A stretch of 48,375 nucleotides of DNA. Origin: a virus. The position numbers were made by a program, and so were the translations under genes. Every line of letters begins with the position of its first letter. Position 1 is the stretch's first letter. Below are positions 23,754 to 34,400 of this stretch, piece by piece. The notes beneath the pieces are model-generated. The model had not been told where the DNA came from. It worked only from the letters and a program-made list of their open reading frames with translations, and did not search any database. The stretch covers positions 1 through 48,375 of IMG/VR virus record IMGVR_UViG_3300025940_000002. One strand, given 5' to 3'.

Positions 23754-24269
23754 ATGTACAACCAGTCCAACCTCGGCTTCAACAGCCTCGCAGACACCTG
23801 GGGATCCGGCGGCGGCCTCGCCACCACGTACGGCGCCACCGGCTCGATGCCGACGACCTACGCCGGCGCCCGCGCGCCCGGCGCCCGCCCCGGCGGCGCG
23901 TCCATGGGCGGCGGCCCCTCCCTCGCCGGCTCGCTCCAGGAGGCGTGGAAGAAAGCCCAGCAGGCCAACCAGGAGCGGTTTCAGAAGATGCTCGACCTGG
24001 CCAGCCAGTTCGGCGCCTCCCAGACCGCGCAGGCGCAAGACATGCACCGCCAGAGCCTCGCCGGGATGAACAACAGCCTGGTCAGCCGCGGCCTCGGCAA
24101 CAGCACCGTCCGCCAGGGCGTGCAGATGACCGCCGACAAGAACCTCGGCCAGCGCCTGGACCAGATCAACGAGCAGAAGACCAACCTGACGATGGGGGTC
24201 TACCAGCAGCACCAGGACCTGTACCCCGACCTGCAGATGTACCTGAACGCCTTCAGCGCCAAGCGCTGA
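23754..24269 (+). CDS. Internal virion protein candidate (171 aa)
   Basis: A clear SD (AAGGAGG) precedes the ATG. The N-terminus is Gly/Ala/Pro-rich and flexible; the remainder is a Gln/Asn-rich helix (EAWKKAQQANQERFQKMLDL, and later KNLGQRLDQINEQKTNL). In short-tailed phages, genes at this position encode proteins ejected with DNA (P22 gp7/gp20/gp16-like). The low-complexity helical make-up agrees, but there is no specific homology. Confidence 0.6.
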   Translation: MYNQSNLGFNSLADTWGSGGGLATTYGATGSMPTTYAGARAPGARPGGASMGGGPSLAGSLQEAWKKAQQANQERFQKMLDLASQFGASQTAQAQDMHRQSLAGMNNSLVSRGLGNSTVRQGVQMTADKNLGQRLDQINEQKTNLTMGVYQQHQDLYPDLQMYLNAFSAKR

Positions 24270-24274
24270 TCGAG

Positions 24275-24314
24275 TTGCGCATTTTGCGCCGATCGACGTG
24301 CGCAAATTGCGCAA
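24275..24314. promoter_or_regulatory. AT-rich 15-bp inverted repeat
   Basis: Arms TTGCGCATTTTGCGC (24275-24289) and GCGCAAATTGCGCAA (24300-24314) match at 14 of 15 positions around a 10-nt loop. Each arm is itself made of two TTGCGC-type half-sites. The composition contrasts with the GC-rich surroundings. It could be a transcription terminator or an operator for a dimeric regulator. Confidence 0.6.
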
Positions 24315-24374
24315 AAGCCGCGCGTTTGATTCCTGACGTATTCACCGACGCCGCCTCAGTTTGGAGCTTCCCCG

Positions 24375-25442
24375 ATGCCCACAGTCATGCGTTTTGACGA
24401 CCCGATGCTGGTGGCCCAGCTCGGCCAGCAGGCCAGCGACTACGCCGTCAACCAGGACCAGCGCCAGCAGGCGATGCAGCTGCAGCAGATGGCCGACCAG
24501 AACGCCCGCGCGCAGCAGGAGCTGCAGCTGAAGCAACGCCAGCAGCAACTGGCCGAGCAGCTCAGCCACCCGCAGATGATCACCGTCCCCGGGATCGAGC
24601 AGCACGGGACGAGCGGGACGACCTACAACCCCTCGCAGCAGATCCCGGTCAACCAGCTCGGGCAGTACGGCCAGCTCGCGCAGGCGATGGAGACCCCCGA
24701 CGGCGCGGGCGGATCCAACTTCAACGCCGCGCGCGGCAGCAACCTGTTCGGCCGCGGCGGCGCCGGCATGGGGTACGTCCACCCGCAGCAGAAGATGATG
24801 ATCGCGCAGGTCGACCAGATGGAGCACGCCGGCCAGCTGCAGCCGGCCGAGGCGGCACGCTGGCGCATGGTCATCCAGACCGGCGGCAACCCGTTCACCG
24901 AGAAGACCGCCTCCGAAGTCATCAGCGAGAAGGGCCGCAGCGACGCCCTCACGGCCTACCAGCAGGCGATGCTGGAGCAGCGCAAGGCCGCCACCGACAC
25001 CAAGGGCGAGCTGGACGAGCGGAAGACGCGGCGGCAGACCATCCTGGACCAGATCAAAGTCAACCAGGACATCCTGAAGAGCGCCGCCGGCGACCCGGAC
25101 CTGCAGAAGGAGACCGCCGCGGAGCTGAAGCGCCTGACGAAGGAGCTGGTGAAGAACGGCCAGGAGGCCGACACCGGCGTCCCCGGCACGTCGAGCACGA
25201 TCCAGGGCCCCCCGGATCCGTCGAAGTCGAGCTCTACCCCGACCCCCGCCGGCGGGAAGGCTCCGCCGCAGGCCGCGGCCGCCAAGAAGGTGCAGATCGA
25301 GGTCACCCGCCTCACCCCCGAGCTGAGCGACAAGCTGGTCCTGGGGTACGGGTCGGCCGCCGCGGCGAAGGAGGCGATCGCCCGCTACGGCAGCGCCCAG
25401 AAGGCACTGCAGGCCCTGATCGACTCCGGGCCGCGGCTGTAA
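24375..25442 (+). CDS. Internal virion / ejection protein candidate (355 aa)
   Basis: ATG with GGAG upstream. Residues 15-70 are a strongly Gln-rich coiled coil (RQQAMQLQQMADQNARAQQE), and further helices occur at 190-270 (KGELDERKTRRQTILDQIKV). A Pro/Ser/Thr-rich linker precedes a small C-terminal helical domain (GYGSAAAAKEAIARYGSAQK). This is how ejection proteins of podoviruses look, and the gene sits between the fibre block and the giant polyvalent gene. No enzyme motif is visible. Confidence 0.6.
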   Translation: MPTVMRFDDPMLVAQLGQQASDYAVNQDQRQQAMQLQQMADQNARAQQELQLKQRQQQLAEQLSHPQMITVPGIEQHGTSGTTYNPSQQIPVNQLGQYGQLAQAMETPDGAGGSNFNAARGSNLFGRGGAGMGYVHPQQKMMIAQVDQMEHAGQLQPAEAARWRMVIQTGGNPFTEKTASEVISEKGRSDALTAYQQAMLEQRKAATDTKGELDERKTRRQTILDQIKVNQDILKSAAGDPDLQKETAAELKRLTKELVKNGQEADTGVPGTSSTIQGPPDPSKSSSTPTPAGGKAPPQAAAAKKVQIEVTRLTPELSDKLVLGYGSAAAAKEAIARYGSAQKALQALIDSGPRL

Positions 25443-25457
25443 GCCCCTCACCCCCGC

Positions 25458-25479
25458 CCTCTCCCCTGCCCTCTCCCCC
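25458..25479 (+). repeat. CT-rich 22-mer, inverted partner of 27473-27494
   Basis: A CCCTCTCCCC-TG-CCCTCTCCCC type 22-mer located 18 nt before the giant gene start. The reverse complement of 27473-27494 matches it at 21 of 22 bases. It resembles CT-rich interspersed repeats seen in some high-GC bacterial genomes. Confidence 0.6.
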
Positions 25480-25497
25480 GAGCGAAGGAGTTCACGG

Positions 25498-28400
25498 ATG
25501 GACCCCCTGGAAGCTGCCGAGCAGCGCCTGATTCAACGCCTGAGCGACCCCCTGGCCACCGACGACCCCGCGGCCGGGATCAACGTCAACGAGACCGGCG
25601 AGACGATCGCCACCGAGGTCCCGACCCCGCCACGCCCCCAGCAGCCGTGGCAGCCGGCCCAGACGCGCGCCAACAACGTCTACGTGGGCCAGGACGAGGC
25701 CGGGCAGCTCACCAACGCCCCCGACCCCCTCCAGCAGGCCGAGGCGAGGCTGAAGCTCCACCAGGGGATGCAGACGCCCGGGACCGAGCTGGCGCCCCTC
25801 CTGCGGAACGCCAGCCGCCTGAAGGCCATCCCCGACATCGACACCCACGGCAACGAGCTGGCCTACCGCGACATGGTCGAGGCGAGCCACCGGGCGGCCG
25901 ACATGACGACCGTCGGCGGCGCGATCGGCGACCTGGGGCACTCGGCCCCGGTCGACCTGACGCATGAGCAGTGGCTGGAGGCCCGGCGCCGCTGGCAGAT
26001 CAACAACCCGACCCAGCCGATGCCGCCCCAGCTGAAGGTGTGGCAGCTCGGACTGCGGCGCCTCGAGCCCGACGGGAAGGCCGTCGAGGACTTCGCCTTC
26101 GACCAGACGCCCTACAACCCGGACCTGGAGAAGAGCCAGTCGATGATCAACCAGGCCCGCGACGTGCGCGACCGCACGGGCGAGGGCGGGACGCCGGAGG
26201 TCCTGAAGGGCACCAAGGAGCACCGCGACGCGGCCGCCCGCTCGGCCGAGGTTCAGCACCTGCGCGCGAAGTACGGCCCCGCGGCCGCCGACGTCCCCGA
26301 CGAGGACCTGATCGCGCACGAAGCCGGCCAGGGCCAGAAGGAGGCCCGGGACCTGACGATCGCCGCGGTCCGCAAGTCGCTGGCCAAGGGCGGCGGCACC
26401 GGCCAGCCGGTCTCCGACGTCGAGGCCATGACGCTGGCGCGGAAGAACCCCGACACGTTCGCCCCCGCCATCGCCGAAGAGCTGCTCCCCCGCCTGGTGG
26501 ACGAGGCGCGGGCCAACGCGACGAAGCGCAAGCTGGAAGGCCAGCTCCCCGGCGACTCGCCGGAGCGGCTGAAGTTCGAGAAGGCGGTCATCAAGGCCGC
26601 CGACGAGGTCGAGCTGGGCAAGAAGGCCTCGCTGCAGCTGGCGCCCGGACTGCCCAACGTCGGCGACTTCCTGCACTACATCGACGCCGCCACCCTCGGC
26701 CTGACCGACGCCATGACGCGCGGCTACGACGACGACACCCACGACCGGTACGTGGCCGCCAAGGAGGGCTACCGGCGCGACCACAAGCTCAACGTGTTCA
26801 TCGCGTCGACGCTGGGCTACTTCACGCCCGGGTCACCCAGCTACTACCTCGGCCGGGGTCTCTCCAAGGCGGTCGGGATCCCGATCCGCAACGCCGTCGC
26901 CGGCGTCGCCGCCGAGAAGTCGCTGGAGGGCGCCTGGAAGGCCGCGCGCCTCGCGCCCGCGGCCGACGCGTTCGCCAAGGCGCCCTGGCTCACCCGCGTC
27001 GGCGCGACGTCGCTGAGCGCCGCCGGAGAGATCCCGTTCTTCATGGCCGCGCAGGCGGCCGTCGAGGGCGAGGGGCAGAAGGCGCTGGACGCGTTCAACG
27101 TGGCCAAGCCCGAGACCCGCGCCGGGATCGCGGGCGCGCTGGTCCTGGGGCCGCTGGTCGCCGAGGGCCCCCGCGCCGTCCGCGTCGCGTGGCGGTCCTA
27201 CACCGTCGAGCGCCAGCTGGCCGAGTCGCTGGGCAAGGGCTGGGAGCAGCACCTGGCCGACCTGGGCATCACGATCACCGACAAGGAGGCGCTGGCCCGG
27301 GTCGCGAAGCTGGAGGAAGGGCTGCGCGCGGGCAAGGACTTCTACCAGGCCGCGCAGGACGCGAAGGTCTCGGTCAAGGACATGAAGGAGGCGGTCGAGC
27401 TGGGCCGCTCGATCAAGGAGGCGAAGGCCGCCAAAGCCAAAGCGGACGCCGAGGCCGCCCCGCCCTCCCAAAGGGGAGAGGCCAGGGGAGAGGGACGGCG
27501 CGCCGCACTGCCGGCGCCTCAGGGATCCGGGGGAACCGACCAGGCCCCCGGGTCCGCTGGGGAACCCCCGGCGGCCCCGCCGCGGCCCGCCCCGTCCGAC
27601 CGCGAGCTGCAGACCCTCACCCCGTACCAACGCGCCTGGTACGACCTGGCCAACCCCAACGGCAACGCCCGCGAGGTCTTCGACCAGGTGCGCGACCTGG
27701 ATCCGGGGGATCCGAAGAGCGGCTTCGAGCCCGGCAAGGAGCTGCTGGGGCCCCGCGACGCGATGCGGGCCCGCACGCGCCACCTGCTGGACCAGTACGC
27801 CCCCAAGCGCGCCGACGGGACGCGCAGCTTCAACCTGCCCGCGGGGAAGGACCTGGCCGAGATCCGCGACGCCCTGAAGGTGCTGAACGACGCCCACGAA
27901 GGGCCGGTCGGCGAGGACGCCGCGCCCCTGGTGAAGGAGGTCGCCCGGTTCAAGAAGATCGCGGAGCGGACCGCGGAGCTGGAGAAGTACGTCGACTCCG
28001 GCAAGCCGATCAACACCCCCGGCAAGCCCGGCCGCGACTACGAGGACCGGGCCCTGCCCGACGCCGGGCCCCTCGGCGAGCCCACCTGGCGGCCGAAGCT
28101 GTCGAGCATGGCGGCCGCGAAGAGCCGCGCGCAGGCGATCGGCATCGACCCCAAGACCCTGGGCAAGACCCAGCAGGTCCCGCTGGCCCACGTCCTGGAC
28201 CGCGGCACCCCGAACGCCGGCCAGGTCGACGCCACGAAGCTCCGGCTGAAGCCCGGCGCGGACAGCCAGGCGGACGCCGTGCCCCCGCTGGTCGTGCGGA
28301 AGATGCGCAACGGCGGCTACGAAGTGCTGAGCGGCCGCGAGAGCTACCACGCCGCCAAGGCGCTGGGACTCAAGCAGGTACCAGTCATCATCGCCGACGG

Positions 28401-31400
28401 CGCGAAGCCGCCGGCGGACGTCCCGAGCGAGAACCGCGAGCAGAAGCCCGTCCCCGCCACCGAGGCGGACCTGGCGAAGCGCAAGCCCAAGGCGCCGGCC
28501 ACGCCGGTCGAGAAGACCGACCCCGCCCCGCTGCGTCCCCCGGGCCCGCGCTGGACGAACAACCCGGGCGCGATCCCGGGCGAGCCCGCGCTGCTGCTGG
28601 ACGTCAAGGACGGCGACCCCGACACGGCCGCCGCGGCGGTGGTCGAGGTCGAGGTCGAGGGCAAGGGGGTGCTGTACGAGGCGCGGGACGCCGACGGCAA
28701 CGTGATCGCGCGTGAGGCGACCGTCGAAGAGGCCGCGGCCGCGGCCGAGAAGGCGGTCAAGCCCAAGACCGACCCGGCCCTGGACCAGGACCTGAAGATC
28801 GCGGGGCTGGATCCCGCGGCCGAGATCCTCAAGGCCGCGCGCCAGCTGGAGACGCTGCGCGAGCGCCGCCGCACCGGCGGGGGCGAAGAGGCCGACGACG
28901 CGACGATCGACAAGCTGGCCGCCGCCATCCAGCGGGACCTGGCCGCCTACGGCGAGAAGTTCGGGGAGGACGCCGCCGACGCCCTCCTGGAGAAGATCCA
29001 GAAGACCGAGAGCGACTGGAGCCTGTTCAACAAGGACAAGGCCCGCGTCACGAAGGAGCTGAGGGAGTCGGGCATCTCCAAGCTGGGGGACACCCGCGCG
29101 AAGGTCATCCCCGCGCCCGGGTCGAGCTACCCGGCCGACTCGTTCACGTTCGAGCTGGAGACGATGGGCCAGCGGGCGACGTCGCCGCTGCGCTTCCCGA
29201 CCATGGAAGAGGCGGCCGACGCCGCCGCCAAGGAGCTGCTGGGCCCCGACCCCGACGAGCTGGAGGCGAAGCGCAAAGCCGCTACACTGCCCCCGGCCGA
29301 TTCAACGGGCCAGGAAGGAGTCACCAGCAATGGCGAAGAAAGCGATGACGTCCAAGGCGACGACCAAGAAGCCGGCGGGCGCGATGCGCAACCGGACGGC
29401 GACGGCAAAGACGTCGACCAAGGGCAAGGGCAACAAGGCGAACAGGGCGTAACCGGCACCGAGCCCGGCGCCGGTACGGACCCCGGCGCCGGGTCTCACA
29501 CTCCCCCCTCCACAACCCACGGCGACCCCAAGAAGGCGGCGAAGCTGCGCGCGCTGGCGGACGCCATGCAGCCGCAGATCGACAACAAGCTGCGTCCCGC
29601 GATCGGCGACCAGCGGCCCACGCCGCGCCGCCAGCGCATCGCCGAGCAGATGCGCCAGGAGGGTCTCTTCCTGGAGAAGGTCCAGCTCCTGATGCGGAAG
29701 CTGGCGGACCTGCACGACGCGAAGGCGGTGCCCGCGTCGCTGCTGAACGTCGACAACCGCGCGCAGGCCGTGCGGGCGCTGCAGGCCCACGGCGGCCTCC
29801 ACGCCGAGACCCAGCAGGCGGCGCGGGACCTGGTCGCCGGCGTCAAGAGCGCCAGCGCGGCCGAGATCGAGCTGAAGCGCCTGACCGCCAAGCTGGTGGG
29901 CGTGAAGATCCCGGGGTTCTTCCCCACGCCGCCGGCGGTCGCCGACCAGGTGGCCCAGATGCTGGCGATCGAGCCGGGCATGTCGGTCCTGGAGCCGTCG
30001 GCCGGCCTCGGCAACCTGGTGGAGGCGGTGCTTCGCGCGCAGCCGGCCGCCGACGTCGTGGCGATCGAGCGCTACGGCGACCTGCGCGCCGTCCTGAAGC
30101 ACAAGGGGTTCAAGCTCGCCGGCGTGGACGACTTCACGCAGCTGGACAAGGCCCACAAGTTCGACCGCATCGCGATGAACCCGCCCTTCGAAAACGGGCA
30201 GGACATCGAGCACACCCTGAAGGCCTGGGAGCACCTGAAGCCCGGCGGCGCCCTGGTCTCGATCCTGAGCGAGGGCGTGTTCTACCGCCAGGACAAGAAG
30301 GCGACGGCGTTCCGGGAGTTCCTGGAGGAACACGGCAACCCCAGCGACGTCTACAAGCTCCCCGCGGGCACCTTCAAGGACAAGCTCACCGGCCACGACA
30401 CCAACACCGCGGCGCGGATCGTGAGGATCTCCAAGTCGATCAAGGCGAAGACCGCCGAGATCGACCTGACGGAGACGGGCGACCACGACAAGCCGATCTG
30501 GACCTGGAGCCCCCACCAGTTCGGCGCCATGGGCTACGAGGCGAGGCGCTCCGGCGCCCTGTGGCGGATCCTGGACCCCGACGAGGCGCTGGTCTGGACC
30601 GTCAGCCACACCGAGGGCGTGCCCGTCGGCAGCTCCAACAAGGCCTTCGAGCTGTTCCGCCAGCACGTCGAGCAGCTGGCGATCGACAAGGGGCTCTACA
30701 AGCCGCCGACCGCCCTGACCCTGGTCTGGAAGGGCGAGGGCGCGAACACGGGCCGCAACGCGACCATCGTCACCGCCGGCGACCCCGTGCCGGCCGTCTA
30801 CGCGATCGTGGACGCCGACGAGCTGCAGCCGAGCCACAACCCGATCACGTTCAAAGCCAACCCGCTGTACCCGACCAACGTCCAGGAGCGCGACTACGCC
30901 AAGGACAAGGAAGAGCAGGCGAAGGTCAACCGCCAGGTGACCGACTTCAACCCGGCGCTGCTGCTGACCGACAACCCCGACCCGACCAACGGCCCGCCGA
31001 TGGTGCTGCGGAGCGGCCTGGTGATGGGCGGCAACAGCCGCACGATGACGATCCAGACCATCTACGGCCTGGGCAAGAGCACCTCGCACGACCCCCGCGC
31101 CAAGAGCTTCCGCCTGCAGACGATCGAGGCGGCCGAGCGCTTCGGGATCTCCACCGACGTCGCCAGCGGCTTCCGCAAGCCCGTCCTGGTGCGCGTCATC
31201 GCCGAGCCCACCAACGACCCGGCGAAGATGCGCGAGCTGGTGCGCGCCCTGCAGAAGGGTCTGACGCAGGAGATGAGCGGCGCGATGGACGCCGCCAGCC
31301 GCGCCCGGATCCTGATGGACAACCCGGACGCGCTGCAGCGGCTGGAGGCCCTGCTGGGCGACGACGACTCGGTCCGCGAGCTGCTCGAACAGCCGATCAA

Positions 31401-34400
31401 GACCGCGCGGATCCGGGACTGGCTGGTGGGCAGCGGCGCGATGAGCCGCCAGGAGGCGGCCCGCTACATCCACAACGAGACCGGGATGTTCAACGCCGAC
31501 GGCAAGGCGCTGATCGAGCGGATCCTGCAGGCCGTGGTCGTGCCCGACGTCGCGATCTTCGACAACCTCCCCTTCCACACCGCCAACAAGGTGACCGGCA
31601 ACCTCTACGGCCTGGTCTTCCCCAAGACCAAGGGCGGGGATTGGGACTACACGATCGCGCTGAACCGGGCGCTGGTGGCGTTCTTCCGCTGGCGCGCGAG
31701 CGGCGCCCCGCTGGAGAGCTGGCTGAAGGGCCAGGACAAGGACGGCCAGGCGCTGATGGCGAAGGACCCGATCGCCGACGACCCCCGCGGCCGCGTGCTG
31801 CTGGAGCGCCTCGCCGGCGACACGTCCACCGTGTGGCGGGCGCGCGTGAAGGCCTTCCTGGAGTTCGCCCGGGACGCCGACCCCAACCAGACGGAGATCT
31901 TCGCCGGGGCGCGGGCCAGCGCGAGCGACGCGTTCCGCGCCGCCTTCATGCTGACCGAGCCCACGGGCCCCGACGGCAAGAGCACGATCCCCGAGAAGAA
32001 AGCCTCCGGCGGCGGGTTGTTCGGCGGCGGCCCGGCGGCCTACTACGAGCAGCTCGATCGACTCCGCGAGCTGCTGAGCTGGCCGGAGAACATGAGCCCG
32101 AAGCTGCGCGGGATCCTGGGGATGCCGCGGCGGGTGGCCGACGCGACCGGGGTCGTGATGATGAGCGGCGAGGCCGGCCCCCTCGGCGGCAAGCCCGTCG
32201 ACGTGGCCAAGCTCCTGGGCGACCCCGAGACGGCCGAGCACCTGACGCGCATCGCGACGTTCCACCTGGAGCAGCACGCCGACGCCGGCGACAAGCTGCA
32301 GGGCCGGTGGGCTACCGGGGTAGCGACGGATTTGCGGTCGATCCTCCGGGACCTGGGGTACACTCCCGACGGCGACACGTTCACGGACCTGCTGGAGAAG
32401 CTCTGGCAGCAGCTGAGCGACGACGCCGACGTGAAGGACGCCCTGGGGGACCTTCCCCCGTTCAACAGGAGGCAGGTAGCCGGTGGACAACGCAAGTCGA
32501 AGGGCTCTGGTGGTCGAGGCTCTGCACCAGCTGGAGGACGAACCGGCGGGGCCCCCGCGGGGGGTGGACAGTCTGGGTCAGGACCTGTGGGAGGTCCTGG
32601 CCTTCCGCCCGACCAGGTCGATGGACCGGGTGCCGATCCCGGAGTGGTTTCCGACGACGGACCCGACGACCTTCCTGCGGACGCTGACGGGGACGATGGA
32701 ACTCCTGGCTGGGTCCCACCCGGGCAGCGGGCTGACTATCTCGCCGCGCTCAACAGCGAACGCGTTGTGCCTTATGCACCGAGGCCTCCGCAGCGGGCTG
32801 GACATCACCACCCCCGAATCCTTGTCGAGTCTAAAGCCCTCGCAGGCGTGAAGCCCGGGGAGCTGGAGGGCTACGAGCCCGACCCGCGCGCCGTCGGCGA
32901 CCTGTCCGACCCCCAGCGCGACCAGGTGGCGGCCGTCGGCTACCGGATCGAGCACGCCGACGCCGGCGCCCTCGTCAGCGACGACGTCGGCGTGGGCAAG
33001 AGCCGGATCATCGGCGGCATCATCGCCGACCAGGTGCTGCGCGGCCTCGGCGGGATCCCCCGCGCCGCCGCCCAGATCCTCGTCCTCACGAAGAACCCCC
33101 AGAACGTGGCGGACCTGACGCACACGTTCCACGAAGAGATGAAGGGCACGTTCCGCCCCCTCCTGGAGGGCGGGCTGACGATCCACGCGCTGGACGACGT
33201 CGGCGGCGCCGTCAGCAACTGGGGCACGACGCCGCCGGCGGGCGCCCCCAAGCCGTTGACGAGCGAAGAGTGGTACGACCGACTCCCCGCGTTCCCCGAG
33301 CTGCCCATGGGGCCCGGCCGGTCGTTCTGGGTCGTCACCCTCAACCACATTCGCCAGGGCCAGCGGCTCAACCTGGACGCGTTCACGAAGCTGGACATGG
33401 CCGGCAAGAAGATCGACGCGCCGCTGCTCGATTGGGTCTACAAGATCGGCTACACGGCCGACACCAAGCCGGACGCGAACGGGCTGACGTGGCTGCTGCC
33501 CCCCAAGGACGCCTGGGGCCCGCCGGCGGCGCCCGCCGGATCCACCGACAAGCCGCGCGTGGTCCTGGCCCACACCTACAACCTGACCCGGCACCTGGCC
33601 GAGCTGCAGCGCTGGGGCCCGACGCTGGTCATCGTTGACGAAGCGCACCTCTACGCCAACATCGCCGGCGACGCGCAGCGGGCCAACTCCCTGGCCGCCC
33701 TGACGTCGTCCGTGCTGTACCCCAAGTCCGGGCCCCACGGGCACCTGGTCTACATGACGGCGACGCCGGCGAGCGACATCAGCGCGCTCCAGTTCATGTA
33801 CGGGCTGGGACTGTGGGCCCCCGAGGACGCCGTCAAGAACCACCTGGCCGGCGACAAGATGGGCTTCGACGCCTGGCTGCACAACGCGACCGGGGTAACG
33901 AAGGCCGGCAGCTGGCGCGAGAGCATCGCGACGCCGATCATCGAGCAGCTCATGCGCGAGCTGAAGATGGACAACGCGTACCACGCGCTGGACTTCTGGC
34001 GCGGCGGGTTCACGTTCGAGATGCGCCAGGCGAAGGTCACCAAGGTCGACACCGACGCCTACGACGTGCTGGCCGACACGCTGCTGAGCGCGATCCGCCT
34101 GTACCAGGAGGCGCGCAAGCTGGTCGGGAAGGCCCCGAGCTGGCCACGCCCCACGCCGGCCAACTTCGAGCGCATCGCCAACGGCGAGGACATCCCGCAC
34201 GACGAGAAGAGCGCCCCCATGCGGCCCGACGGCCAGGCGATCTTTTTCGTGAAGCGCCTCCTGGTGCAGTTCAGGATGCAGGCCGCGATCGAGGCGGCCA
34301 AGGAGGCACTGGCCCGCGGCGAGCAGGTCGTGTTCAAGGTCCTGGGCGTGACGGAGACCGCGCTGACGGGCGACGGGGGCAACCTCGGCGCCGTGTTCGA

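Noticed and set aside
29302-32490. A 1062-codon open frame on the - strand
   Set aside because: Antisense shadow of the methylase part; His/Val/Leu/Gly-rich composition is typical of such mirrors and no start signal is present.
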